From positions 151,149,748 to 151,213,747 of the forward strand of contig NC_080418.1 of the NCBI RefSeq assembly GCF_029873635.1: 64,000 bases of DNA, in the 5' to 3' direction. This document shows, in pieces, positions 38,740-51,200 of the stretch (within the stretch, counting starts at the first letter, position 1; each line of letters starts with the position of its first letter). The DNA is from Malania oleifera (taxonomy: Eukaryota > Streptophyta > Magnoliopsida > Santalales > Ximeniaceae). Both the position numbers and the translations under genes were made by a program. The notes under the pieces were generated by a model that was not told where the DNA came from, did no database searches, and worked only from the letters and a program-made list of their open reading frames with translations.

Positions 38740-41700
38740 GTATGCAACCTTTTCTCGCTTCCTCTAGGATTTTTCACTTTGTAGCATAATGAACTTTTTA
38801 TTGTAAAAGAAGCAGCAGAAGAAAGTCCAGTTTTGGAAGATTGTATTCACTGCTTTAGTTATTTATCTAAATTAATGTTTTTATGTGTATGTCAAGGATC
38901 TACTTTGAGGTCTTTGTATTTTTGTTCCATTGATGGATGAACTTATTACAAGTATCCAAAATGAGGTTCCATGGTATATGTTGTTTGTAGATGATATTTT
39001 CTTGATTGATGAAATTAGGGATGAGGTAGAATTTAAGTTAGAATTATGGAGATAAGTTTTAGAATCTAAAGGTTTTAGGATAAGTAGAAATAAGATAAAA
39101 TATATGAAAATGTAATTTCAATCATGGTGGTAGTAATATTGGAGAAAAGGTTAAACTTGATTGTCAAGAAATCAGTAACACTAGTAGATTTCGATATCTT
39201 GGATCTATTATGCAAATTGAAGAAGAAATTGAAGAAGATGTAATGCTTAAAGTTAAAGCAAGTAGATAAGATGGAGTAGTACTTCGAATGTACTATGTGA
39301 TCATAGAATACCCTTAAAATCAAAGGAAAGTTCTGTAGGACGGTTGTAAGACAAGTTATGCCATTTGGATTAGAATGTTGTGCGACTAAGAAACAACGTA
39401 TCCAAAAAATAAAAGTTGCTGAGATGAGAATGTTAAGGTGGATGAGTGGTATAACATTAAAAGATAAATTGAGGAATGAAAATATTTGTGGTTAGTTAGG
39501 TGTAGCTCTTCTAAAAGATAAGAGAGTGATGACTTTGATTGTTTGGGCATCTGCAACGTAAGCCAAATAATGTGCCAGTGATGAGTGAGCTAGTTACTGT
39601 GAGGGGGTAGTAGAAGGGGTAGGAGTAGACTTAAAATAACTTGAAATGAGTTAGTAAGTGAGGATTTAATAACCCCCAATTTTTTGGAGGAAATTGCCCA
39701 TGATCGTGTACAGTAGCCGAAAGGATTCATGTAGCTGACCCCACCTAGTGGGGTTGTTGAAGGCTTGGTTTGTTATTGTTGTTATGTGCCCTAAGCTCTA
39801 CTATTTGTAGCATCTACTTTTATGTTACCTTTTGTCTTTTGTAAATTGTGTATCAGCTATGAAAAAGTCCTTCAAGGTATGCTTCTCATGTTTAAAATGT
39901 TAGAGACTTTTCAATGAAACTTGCTTGCAAATGGCGCTCTTCCTTATATTATTCTTAGAAGACTGTGGGGGAATGGTACTTGAGTTCTTGAATAATTCTT
40001 CTATGCAGCCACCATTGCATATGCTTCATTTTTGTCCCTTCCATCATGTATAAGATTTAAATGGTTTTGATTTGCTAGACTTTCCTTGCTAATCCTTGTG
40101 AAGAGTTGTAAAATTTTATTAAGAAAAAGAAGCCATGTATTTTTGGAGTTATATATTGTATGAGCAAGCAAATAACACACACATGGGTAGAGGTGGGGGG
40201 GGGGGGGAACTGATAATGTAAAGTGAGGTGGCGGTAATATTTTCTTGCTAAGTGAGGGACATGCTTCCAATATGCTCCTTCTGTATTAGTTAGTAAAAGT
40301 TGAGTCTTTTATTTGGATTATTCTACCTCGATTATCATCTAAAACAATTATTCTATTTTATGGTTGCTGTCTATAGTTTCTCCCTCTTTTCTTTTGCTTA
40401 GGAAGAAGGCCTTTTGTTGCATAGGGCAAGTGATGTTGGACAAGCAACAGGATTCAGAAATAGGGAGAAAATTGGAAAAATTATAGGGAGAGAATTTGAA
40501 GAGGAGAAGAAGTAGAAGAATAATAGGTCAGAACAGAAGAGATAAGAGGGTGCTGGACAACAGGGACAGAACAGAATAGGGATAGAATAGAGAGAAAATT
40601 AGATTGTGATTGGATTCTGATTCAGAAGAATACTGCATTTGGACTCTGATTTAGAAGAAGACTGCAATAGGATTCTGATTTGTGTTACTTTTACACATAT
40701 TTACATAGAGACCCCAATAAATAAACCTAAATTAACTAAACTTCTAAAATAACCATAGTTTTCCCAAATTACAGCAACAACAACAACAGCAATAACTACA
40801 AACCAAGCCTTAAGTCCTACTAGGTGTGTTCGGCTACATGAACCCTTTTGCTTCATTCTGATTCGTATTACTACTAACGCATATTTACATAGAAATTCCC
40901 AATAAAAAAAAAAGTGCGTTCTTGGGCCATAAGACTCCCCACTTTGGGAGGGTAAGGGGAGGGTTGTCACATTTTATGCAGCCTTACCCCTACTTTTATG
41001 CAGAGAGACTGTTTCCTTAGACTCGAACCCATGACCAACTGGTCACACCAGGTGGGGTTGACTGCCTGAATGAATTTAAAAACAAAAAAACCTAGCTACA
41101 ATATAAACGTCTAAATTTCTCCACTATGGTTCACCATCGAACTCCCCTTGTTAGAGAAAACTCGAATTTGAGTTCTAAAATGGCTTAGTACCTTTAAGTC
41201 CATGAATGGGAACAAAATTGAACATGCATCGTTAATCACCATTGGATAATATATAGATGATCCTCCAACTCCAAGTAGCATAGAAGGCTGTAATGTCCTT
41301 TGATAAAATAACAAGTCCTCCAAACAAGAAATCAATTTAATATCCAAATCTGTTGGCAGGTCAAGCAAATATGTGTTTGGTTTCATAGTCTAGGATGATG
41401 AACAATGTTTAACTAGATTTGGTTAAGGGAAAATGTAGAGGAAGAAGATGAGGGGATGGAGGCACAAGTTTACTGGATTGAGGAAATAATCTCAAGGGAA
41501 TTGTAAACAATAGGTTCCATGGTTAAAGAATTTTCAACAATCACTAGAGTAACCAATTGTTTCTCACTTTTAGGGTTAGAAATGGAAAATTGAGGTTGAA
41601 AAGTGAGGTCATTGACAAACATATGTGTCCTAGTTGTTGACAGCTTATCTTGATGTTCATTGCAAGTCTGAACAACCAAGTTTGATGACAAGTCATGGTC

Positions 41701-44700
41701 CACCTCTACCGTAGAGGCTCCAACAATGTTTATAGTAACTAGAGACAACTCTATGGCCTCATTTTGAGAAGATTCATGACTCATGTCAACAAAAAACTTA
41801 AAAAAAAAATTGTGCACATATTTATGTATTCATGATACTCAATTACACAACAAATTTTGCATGGCCACTTCCTATATTTTGATTGTTTATCCTCAACAAT
41901 ATGAGTTTCTCTTGAACATTTGGGAGGATCTAGTAATACCTTGTGACCATGGAGGAACTGATCTAGATTGATGAAATTCTTTAAAATAGGGAGTAATGTT
42001 TTGGATTTGTGGCTGGAGAAATCTCTCAGCCATGATTTTAAAACCCACACTGGTGACCAACTTAAACTTGATAAAGCCACTGGGTCGGTCGGACCGGTGG
42101 TTGATATATGCTCAAGAATGGGGGGTTTAGATTTCATCCACGAAACGCAATTGCTCATGAGACGTTGGCCAGCAAACAGACATCCCAATCTGCACTTAAA
42201 CTCATAGGGGAGAATTCCAAAACTTTTCTGTTAGCAGCGGTGGAGGGGGGGTCGGAGAGATGATGGTGGTAGCAAGGATGGAAGGCAATTAATGCCATAT
42301 TCTCAAAATTAAAAATTGAGAAATCATAGCCACAATATATGTGATTTGGGTATTGAGAATTCAAAAGTCTTGGATTCTACGAAAAAGAAAATAGAACCCT
42401 CCATTCTTGAGCATATATCAACCACCCTAAGTTAATCTTCAAACTTTCTCAAAAACTGTAGGAAAAGCATCGGCTTAAGAAGAATTCAAGCCTTCCACAA
42501 AGCGACGTTTAGCGATGGAGGCTGCACTTTTGCAATGTTCGGCCACGGTTGGGGTTCGAACGTTGCAAAGTCGGGCAATGGAGGCTGGGAGGGAGGTTTG
42601 AAGGTTGCGACTCGCGATGCTAGGGTTCACTTATTCATTGGTTCAGAACCCAAAAGTCATTGTCTTCTCCTTCTGGGTTGTGATACTCGGCGACGAAGGT
42701 TGGGAGCCTACGCATTTTTGAGCAAAATTGATACTCTCTCCGATAAGTTTGCATGGGCAAAAAGAGTGCAAAAGGTTTGCTAGCTATTGTGGAGGAGCTA
42801 ATGTCCAATGTAATTCTTGGTAATTTTGCACAAACATTCAGAGATGGTGAGAAAGTATTTATTTTGCAGCTGGGATGCAATGCACATGGTTGTTTTTTAA
42901 TGATCTCGGAACTTATACATGGCCGTCGGAAAGGATTTTTGGTGGTGCCAGAAGGAAAACTGGGCAGTGGGTGGAGCGGGTTTGGATTTCATCTACGGAA
43001 AGCCATTGCTCCTAAGACGCTAGCTAGCAAACAGACATTAGCCAGCAAACAGACATCCCAATCTGCACTTAAACTCACAGGGGAGAATTCCAAAACTCTT
43101 TTGTTGGTAGCGGTGGAGGGGGGTCGAAGAGATGATGGTGGTAGCAAGAATGGAAAGCAATTAATGCCATATTCTCAAAATTCAAAATTGAGAAATCATA
43201 GACACGATATACGTGATTTGGGTACTGGGAAGGAACAAGCAAAATCAAAGGCTAATGTTTGGGTGGAAATTACTGAGGACGTTAGTGGTAACACAAATTC
43301 TTATGTATCTCTGAATATAAGACTCATATTGCATAGTGGGCCGGATGGAGAATGGGAGGTAATATTGTCCAAAGTTACTCAAGCTCAGGATGTGGGTTGT
43401 ATAGAGAAGATCAAGGAAAACAATAAAAGTTTTAAGCCCAAAGCTCCCTTCAAGCCAAAGCCCATACCTAATCCCAAGCCCATCTCAGTTTGGCGGCCCA
43501 AACCAACACAAGCCCTGCAAAACAATGAGACTGAGAATCCATAATCGTCATCTTCAGCCTTGGGGAGTTCAGTGAGAAGGGGCGATGTTGTGGTTCTCCA
43601 TTCAAAGCAATCTGAAGTTGATCACTGAAGCGCGTCGATGCTAGCCCAGTCGATGAAATCTTTCAATGACACCGGAACTGATAGTATTGGCACCGATGAG
43701 ACCGATACTGAGCTTTTAGGCTTTGACGAGACTGATACAGTGCACTTAGGCTATGATGAGGCCGATAAAGAGTGCCTCGGCACTAGTGAGTCAGCAAACA
43801 CATCCGATGGTGAGGAAAACTTGCAGCGAGACATTCAATTGATTCTTGAAGAACATTCCGACAATGTTTTCAGGACGTGGGGAAATTCTGAGTAGTGAGT
43901 GCTTGAGCTGCGAGATGGAAGAAGAGTTGCGGTTCCAATTCATATTTCTTTGCTACCCGATGAAGTCATAGAGGGTTTGGAAGAGCAAAACCAATTGTCC
44001 TTGGTTATGTTGAAGCTTGCAGATATTTTGAAGGTGTTACCCGCTCAGTTTGATGGGAATGATGTACTTGTGGAGGATTGAGCCTCGGACAATGATACAG
44101 AGGTTGCTGAGCTACCTAACGAGAGGGGTTTGTCACCTTTAGCAGTGGAACCACTAGCCTATTCTTTACCCTTGACTATGGAAGGACAGGAAGTTGTGGA
44201 TGTGGAGAGTCTAGTGAGGGAAGTACCTTATTCCGAGTGGTTCCAAAGAAGATTTAAAGGGTTTGACAAATATCTGGGCACGTCCTTACAAGGTTGGAAA
44301 ATCAAGTAACAACTTTTTTGCTGGTTGTTGAGGCTGAATTACATCGTAGGGCTACTTTGGAAAAAAATGCACGTGACTTGAAGAGAATTGGTGTGAAAGG
44401 TTTAAGAGAACTGAAAGGTTTATTAAGTTCAATTAATTGTGGTTCTACTTCATCTAGGCACAGTGGTATTAATAGGGAGCAGGCTTTCTCTGTTTCTAAA
44501 TGAATTTGAAGATACTTTCATGGAATGTTAGAGGATTGAATGAGGTTGAGAAGAGGCTTCATATTCGTAATTTGTTGCGTACATGGAACTTGAATGGATT
44601 ACTAGAGGAATTGTCCGAAGTATATGGAGTTGTCCATATGTAGACTGGTTGTACTTGGGTTCAGAAGGTGCTTTTGGAGGTATTGTCCTGATGTGGGATT

Positions 44701-47700
44701 GAAGGGTAGTGGAAAAGGTGGAGGAAGCAATGGGGTATTTTTCTGTTTCATGCAAATTTAAAAATGTTGGTGATCAATTTGAGTGGGCTTTCACAGGTGT
44801 TTATGGGCCAAATTTGAACAAGAGGCTTAGGAAAATGTGGGAGGAGCTTACGGGGCTGATTAGTTGGTGGGATTCACCATGGTGCCTAGGAGGTGATTTT
44901 AATATAATCTGCTTCCCGTCAAAAAGACTAGGGGCTGTAAGTTATACTCGCGCTATGCATGAATTTTTGGATTTTATCTCTTTTTATGTGCTGATGGATA
45001 TATCTGTGGAAGGAGGCCTTTACACCTGGTCCAATTCTTCCTCCGCTTCTAGAATAGATCGGTTTCTTTTCTCTCCGTTCTTGGCGGATCAATTCACTCA
45101 ATTTTCATAGAGAAGACTGTCCAAAATACTTCCTGATCACTACCCAATTCTGTTGGAAGGGGGGGGGGGGGAAGTCATTGGAGAGGTAGAACTCCTTTTC
45201 GCTTTGAAAATATGTGGTTGAGGGTGGAGAACTTTGTTGATAAAGTGAAGGAGTGGTGGGCATCCTATTCGTTCCAAGGAAATCCTAGTTTCATACTAGC
45301 TGAGAAATTGGTAGTAATGAAGTTGGATTTAAAAAAGTGGAACGAGGCGGAATTTGGGAATGTCACTATTAAGATACAACAACTTTGGAACAAATTGAAT
45401 GAGTTGGATGTTAAAGAGGAGACTCCTCCTTTAACTGCTGAGGAAAAGTTAAAACAAGCTACTCTCTGCACCAATATTGAAAAGCTCACTCTTTTAGAAG
45501 TGATTAGTTGGAGGCAGAAGTCTAGGGCGCTACATTTGAAGGAGGGGGATGCAAAGACCAAATTTTTTCATAGAATGGCTAATTCTAATAGAAGAAATAA
45601 TGGTATTGAGAGCCTTGTGGTTGATTGTGTCTTGTCTTCCGATCAAGGTATGATTGCTGATTACATCACTTAACTTTTCATGAATTTATACTCTGAGCAA
45701 CAAGTTAGTCGATCATTCCCAGAAGTCTTAGTATTTCCAAGAATATCCAGTGATAATGCAGATTGGCTAGATAGACCATTTGAGGAGGCGGAAATTTTTG
45801 ATGTCATACAACATTTTAATGGTGATAAATCACCTGGACCAGATCGATTTACAATGGCTTTCTTCCAAGCTTGCTGGGGAATTCTCAAACCTGATCTTAT
45901 GACTGTGTTCCGTAATTTTTTTTGCTAAAGGCTAGTTTGAGAAAAGCCTGAATGCTACTTTCATCACTCTCATTCCTAAAAAAAAATGAAGCAATTGAAG
46001 TAAAGGATTTTCGCCCTATTAGTCTTGTTGGCGGGGTTTATAAGATCATTGCTAAGGTCTTAGTCACCAGACTTCGCACGGTTATGGAAGATATAATTTC
46101 AACTTCACAGAATGCTTTTGTGAGGAACAGGCAGATTCTTGACCTTGTACTTATTGCTAATGAATGCCTTGATAGTAGATTGAAAACTGGGGTGTCAGGG
46201 CTACTTTTGCGAATTAGATGTTAAGAAGGCTTTTGATCATGTAAATTGGGGTTTTCTTATGCAGTTACTAGAATGGGGTGGGTTCTCTGCCAAATGGAGG
46301 TGTTGGATTTTCTTTTGTATATCTACAGTTCGTTTCTCCATTATGATAAATGGCACTCCTTGTGGGTTTTTTGAGAGCTCTAGGGGGTTGAGACAAGGTG
46401 ACCCATTGTTTCCTTTGTTGTTTGTCTTGGTTATGGAAGCCCTGGGGAGAATGTTGGATAAAGCTGTCCATGATGGTCACATGTCAGGCTTTGGCGTGGG
46501 GCGTATAGAGGGAAGAGTTTTGGTGGTGTCTCATCTTCTCTTTGCGGACGATACTGTAATTTTTTGTGGCACTGATCTGGATCAGATTTTGTTTCTCCGT
46601 GTGATACTTATGTGGTATGAGGTGGTCTCTGGTTTAAAGATAAATTTGGGCAAGTCAGAGTTGGTTCCTGTTGGTATGGTGTTTAATTTTGACTTATTCT
46701 TGCATGTCCTTGGCTGTAAACAAGGTAATCTTCCTATGAAATATTTGGGTCTTCCATTGGGAGCCAAATTCAAGGATAAGACAATATGGAACCCAATTTT
46801 GGAGAAGATAGAACGAAGGTTAGCAGGGTGGAAATGTTTGTACTTATCTATGGGAAGTAGAGTCACGTTAATTAAAAGCACTCTATCTAATTTACCCACT
46901 TACTTTCTATCTTTATTTCCTATTCCTGCTGCTGTGGCTAACCGTATTGAGAAACTTCAAAGGAATTTTTTATGGGGTGGCATTGGTGATGAACCAAAAT
47001 TCCATTTGGTTAAATGGGACACTGTTTGCTCTCCCATTTCTTCGGGTGGTTTGGGGATAAGGAAGGTAAGGCAGTTTATGGAGATTTGGGATGGGGAAGG
47101 CTGCTCTTTGGAGGCAAGTGATAGAGGTGAAATACAGCTGTGAATGGGATGGTTGGTGTACTAGGCCTGTTAATGGTCCACATGATTTTGGCTTGTGGAA
47201 AAATATTAGTTGAGATGGCCTTCTTTTTCTTGCCATGTTCTATATGATATTGGGAATGGGTCCAAGGTAAAATTTTGGCAAGACCATTGGTGTGGTGAGA
47301 CGTCTCTTGCAGTTAGCTATCCTGATTTGTATAGATTTTGCCGAGATAAAGAAGCTAGTGTGGCTGAGCTTATGAAGTTTGATAATGGAGCCTTGTTTTG
47401 GGATGTAAGTTTCTTTAGGGGTATGTATCTTCGGGAATTAGAGGCCTTGACTGGTTTTTTGGATACCATATATGGTGCATCGGTGAAGGGGTTCGGTGAG
47501 GATAAGATGTGCTGGAAATCTGATAGAGAGAAGGGCTTCTTGGTTAAAGGTTATTATGATATTTTAATGGGCTCCAAAGATTGTGGCTTTCCTTGGAAAA
47601 GTATTTGGAAACAGAAAATTCCATCTAGAGTAGCTTTTTTCGTTTGGACTGCTGCTTTAGGGAAATGCTCAACTATTGACAATTTACGAAAAAGAAAGGT

Positions 47701-48193
47701 TTGGATATTGGATTGGTGCTACATGTGCAAGTGTAATAATGAGACGGTTGATCATCTTTTTATTCATTGTCCGGTTGCAATGGACTTGTGGGTTATGGTG
47801 TTGGGTTTGTTTGGAGTGAGCTGGGTTATGCCGCAAACTGTAGTGGGACTTCTAGCATGTTAGCAAGTCAGATTTGGTTGTTATCGAAATGGGTTTATTT
47901 GGTTGATAGTTCCTCATTGTTTATTGTGGTGTCTTTGGAGGGAGAGAAATAGTAGGTGTTTTGAAGATAAGGAAAGATCCATTTCGGACCTGAAGCTATT
48001 TTCTTTACAACTTTGATGGATTGCTTGGCTGCTTTGTGAAACCAATCATTTTCTTATGTTTTTGATTTACTAGATTTTTGTAATTTCTGTTTTTGATTTG
48101 CTTACCCCATGTACACTCCTTGTGTACTTGGTGTTCATTTTTGAAGTCAACAGACTTATTACTTATCAAAAAAATATTATAAATATATACATG

Positions 48194-48239
<46 letters not shown>

Positions 48240-51200
48240 TAGACGCACAACACAAACATAAAAATAGTAATGATAATAATAATATTCATCCAAGATAATA
48301 TTATAAATGTGGTTAGACTTATAATTATCTATTAGCTAATTATAATAAAAAAAAATTACTAGAAATAATTTAGATAAACTTTATAATTTTCTATTTTATA
48401 GAACATTCTTAATTTTATAAGTAATAAAAATATCACATTTGGAGTTGAAAATATTCAAAGGCAGAAAAGAAGATTTTGGATTTTCACATTAAAGAAAAAA
48501 AATTCTATGTAAGTTGTATAGAGGGTCAGTTATACATGGGAGTATAGGCACTTGTAAGGAGAAAATTTATATAAATAAAAGTTGTTGAGAAATAAATCAC
48601 AAGGTACTTTTTGGTTCAATGGCAGGTTGCCTCTTCCTGAGCCTTGAGGTTTCGGGTTCAATATTCGCCTCTTTCCAAATATACTTCTTTTTTTCCTTAT
48701 TAAATGAGAGTTGGGTCATTCTGCTCGGTTCAACAAGTTAGGCCAGGTTGGCTTGAGTTGGTCAGGTCCGGCTAGGTTGACTTCGGTATGCTGCAAATCC
48801 AGTTTAACGAAATCACCCGACCAGATCCAGTCTAATTGGGTTAGACTGGCCAATCTAGTCCCGGTTTAAAAACTATGCTCTTAGCTTCCAAAGCCATGTG
48901 GTAAGCCTCGACCCTTTCTTGAACAAAATTACCTAGGAAGGGTAATAATAGGTGCTGTTGGAAGAAAAAGTTGCCTAAGACTACATAATTGGTCCACTAT
49001 TTGCTCCATATAATAATGTGGGGGCACACTTTTCTCTTAAAATATGCCTCATTACAAACAATGTGGTAGCGGGAGGTTCTCCATGATAGTGTCCCTTTCA
49101 ACTTTTTTCCAATATTGCTTTGCTAAACCAAGAAGTTTTGATTTGGTTAAGTAGATACTTCGTGGCCATACAGGTCATACCAATTAAAACAATTCTCCAT
49201 GTCATTCAACCAGTCTAGGAAAACCTGAGAACCTGAACAACCATTAAAATAAGGACACCTAGGTTTCATCAATTATTGAGAATTGCCAACTATTTGGGAA
49301 CTAGAAATGTGGAATTGACTATAATTTTTTTTTCTTCAACTGGAGAGTAAATATGGACTGATGCAAATTCAGACAAGCACCAAATAGATTAGCTCAGATT
49401 AAATCAATTTTTGTGGAGTCCAAGTAATGTAATTTTGAGCAACCCTACCAAAGGTTGCTTGATGTTCATAGATGCTCCACTAATAAGCTTGAAGATGGTG
49501 CTCTCACACTGAACTTTTTCTTGCAACAATATGTTTTATTTAATCAAAATCGGATTTCTTCAGATCAACATCAAAATTGAATGAAGAGAAGCAAATTTGT
49601 CGCAGTAAACCTCAAAATACAGAAGCTGGGCCACAATCTGAATGTAGGCAGGCATTCAAAACTCTGAAATTTGCATTGACTGTCCAAGATCAGGCTGAAT
49701 TTATCCTTGTAAATGTGAACCAAACTTTATCAATCAATTTCCAATCAACCAGATCCAAAATCTCCAAATATTGTAGGTGGAGTCAATTGTCTCAATTCTA
49801 GAAGAGGGAGAAGATTCTGGAAGTTTTTTTCACTCGTGTTTCGTTGGTGTGTGTGTGCGCTGATTTTTAGGTGCCTTCAGTAATGGTGGTCTGGCTGGGT
49901 GCCAGATCGAGCGGTGGTGAGTGTAATGGTGGTGGTGGTGTGTCAAGGAAACACTGGCAAATCTGGGATTTCTGAAGGGGTTCGAGTGGAGAACATTCAG
50001 GTGGCACCAAGGTCTTAAATTTTGATTTCAACTCAAATTTTGAAGCTCCAAGAGTACGGAAATTTCAACGGAAATTTCAATTTCGATTTGAAAAAATAAC
50101 AGAAATTAGTAGTGAAGCATGGAATTTGTTGTGAAACTTTAGAAATGGTTACCAAACATAATAATATAAGTTTTAGGATTAATACATTACAAATTAAATA
50201 CATCTATGTTTTGTATGAGGTGGAAAAGTTGTAAAATAGTATTGTGTATCTTACATATTTGTGAGATAATGAACATTAAACATATTTAGTTAATGCAAAC
50301 GAAATTCATAAATCATTTAAATATTATTAAATTTAGACATGAATGGTTAAATAAAATGTTATTGTAAATTTATTTTTTCATATAATTTCAAAAGCACGTG
50401 TAATAATCTTTTGTTTCGATAAAATAAATTAAAAGAAAAACTCACTTAATTCCTAAATTTCTCATTTGAATTCCGATGAAATTTCATTGTATAGTTAAAA
50501 TTTCGACAAGTTTTGCTAAAATTTCAAGATTTCAATAAATTTCAGATGATTAGTTTAGATTTCGACGGAAATTATGCAAGAAGGAAATTGACTGCCATTT
50601 CGATTTTGAGGGTGATGGAAATCGGAAACTTCGACGGAAATTTCGACATTTTTGTGGAAATTTAAGACTATGGGCGGCACGTGGGGTCACATCCCTTGTT
50701 AGGTGGAGGTGAAATTGCAGGGGTTTGGTGGTTTCTATCTGTGATGGTGATGGAGGTGTCATAAAACTAAACTTGGAAAGTGGAGTTTCAAAACCAATAG
50801 CATGGGTGTAATTTCCTAGAAAGTTGCTCGTGATGTAAAATGGTTGTGTGGATTTTGTTTGCTCTCGTGCCAATTTTTATGTAGGACAAATAATAGAATT
50901 CAGAAATAGAGACAATTGGTAGAGTTAATGGGGAGAATTAGAGGAAGAGGAGAAGAGGAGAAGACGAAGAAGAACAGATCAGAACAGAAGAGATAAAAGG
51001 GTGATATGCCTAACTTATTTCGAATATATTCATTCCTTAATTTATCTTTTAATGTTATCCACCTTGATATGCATGTTTCAGGTACTTTTATATTTTTTGA
51101 ATGTCTTGTTTCTTAGATGCCCATCATTTTTATCCATAAAATATGGGGTCTTCTAGTTGCCCTATAGAACTTTCCTTTTAATTTTAATGCTATTCTACAA

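Larger units (their letters stand above)
42427..48175 (+). mobile_element. L1-type LINE, nearly full length
   Basis: Plus-strand element of about 5.7 kb in intron 1 of the second gene. Order: 5' UTR (to about 42750), ORF1 (42753-44503, broken), ORF2 (44500-about 47960, broken), 3' UTR and a short A run (48167-48173). Its long open blocks (263, 153 and 294 codons) show it is younger than the other L1 copies here. No clear target duplication could be placed; the left edge borders the fold-back at 42096-42426. Confidence 0.88.

Noticed and set aside
40990-41050. tRNA gene on the minus strand
   Set aside because: Only box B is good, no cloverleaf can be drawn, and the downstream sequence is a known type of SINE body.
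42753-43544. A 263-residue open frame as a host gene
   Set aside because: Its FLVVPEG and Lys/Pro-rich motifs, and its place directly before LINE ORF2, identify it as LINE ORF1.
46259-47143. A 294-residue open frame as a host gene
   Set aside because: It contains [10 protein letters not shown] and FADD reverse transcriptase motifs and belongs to the LINE.
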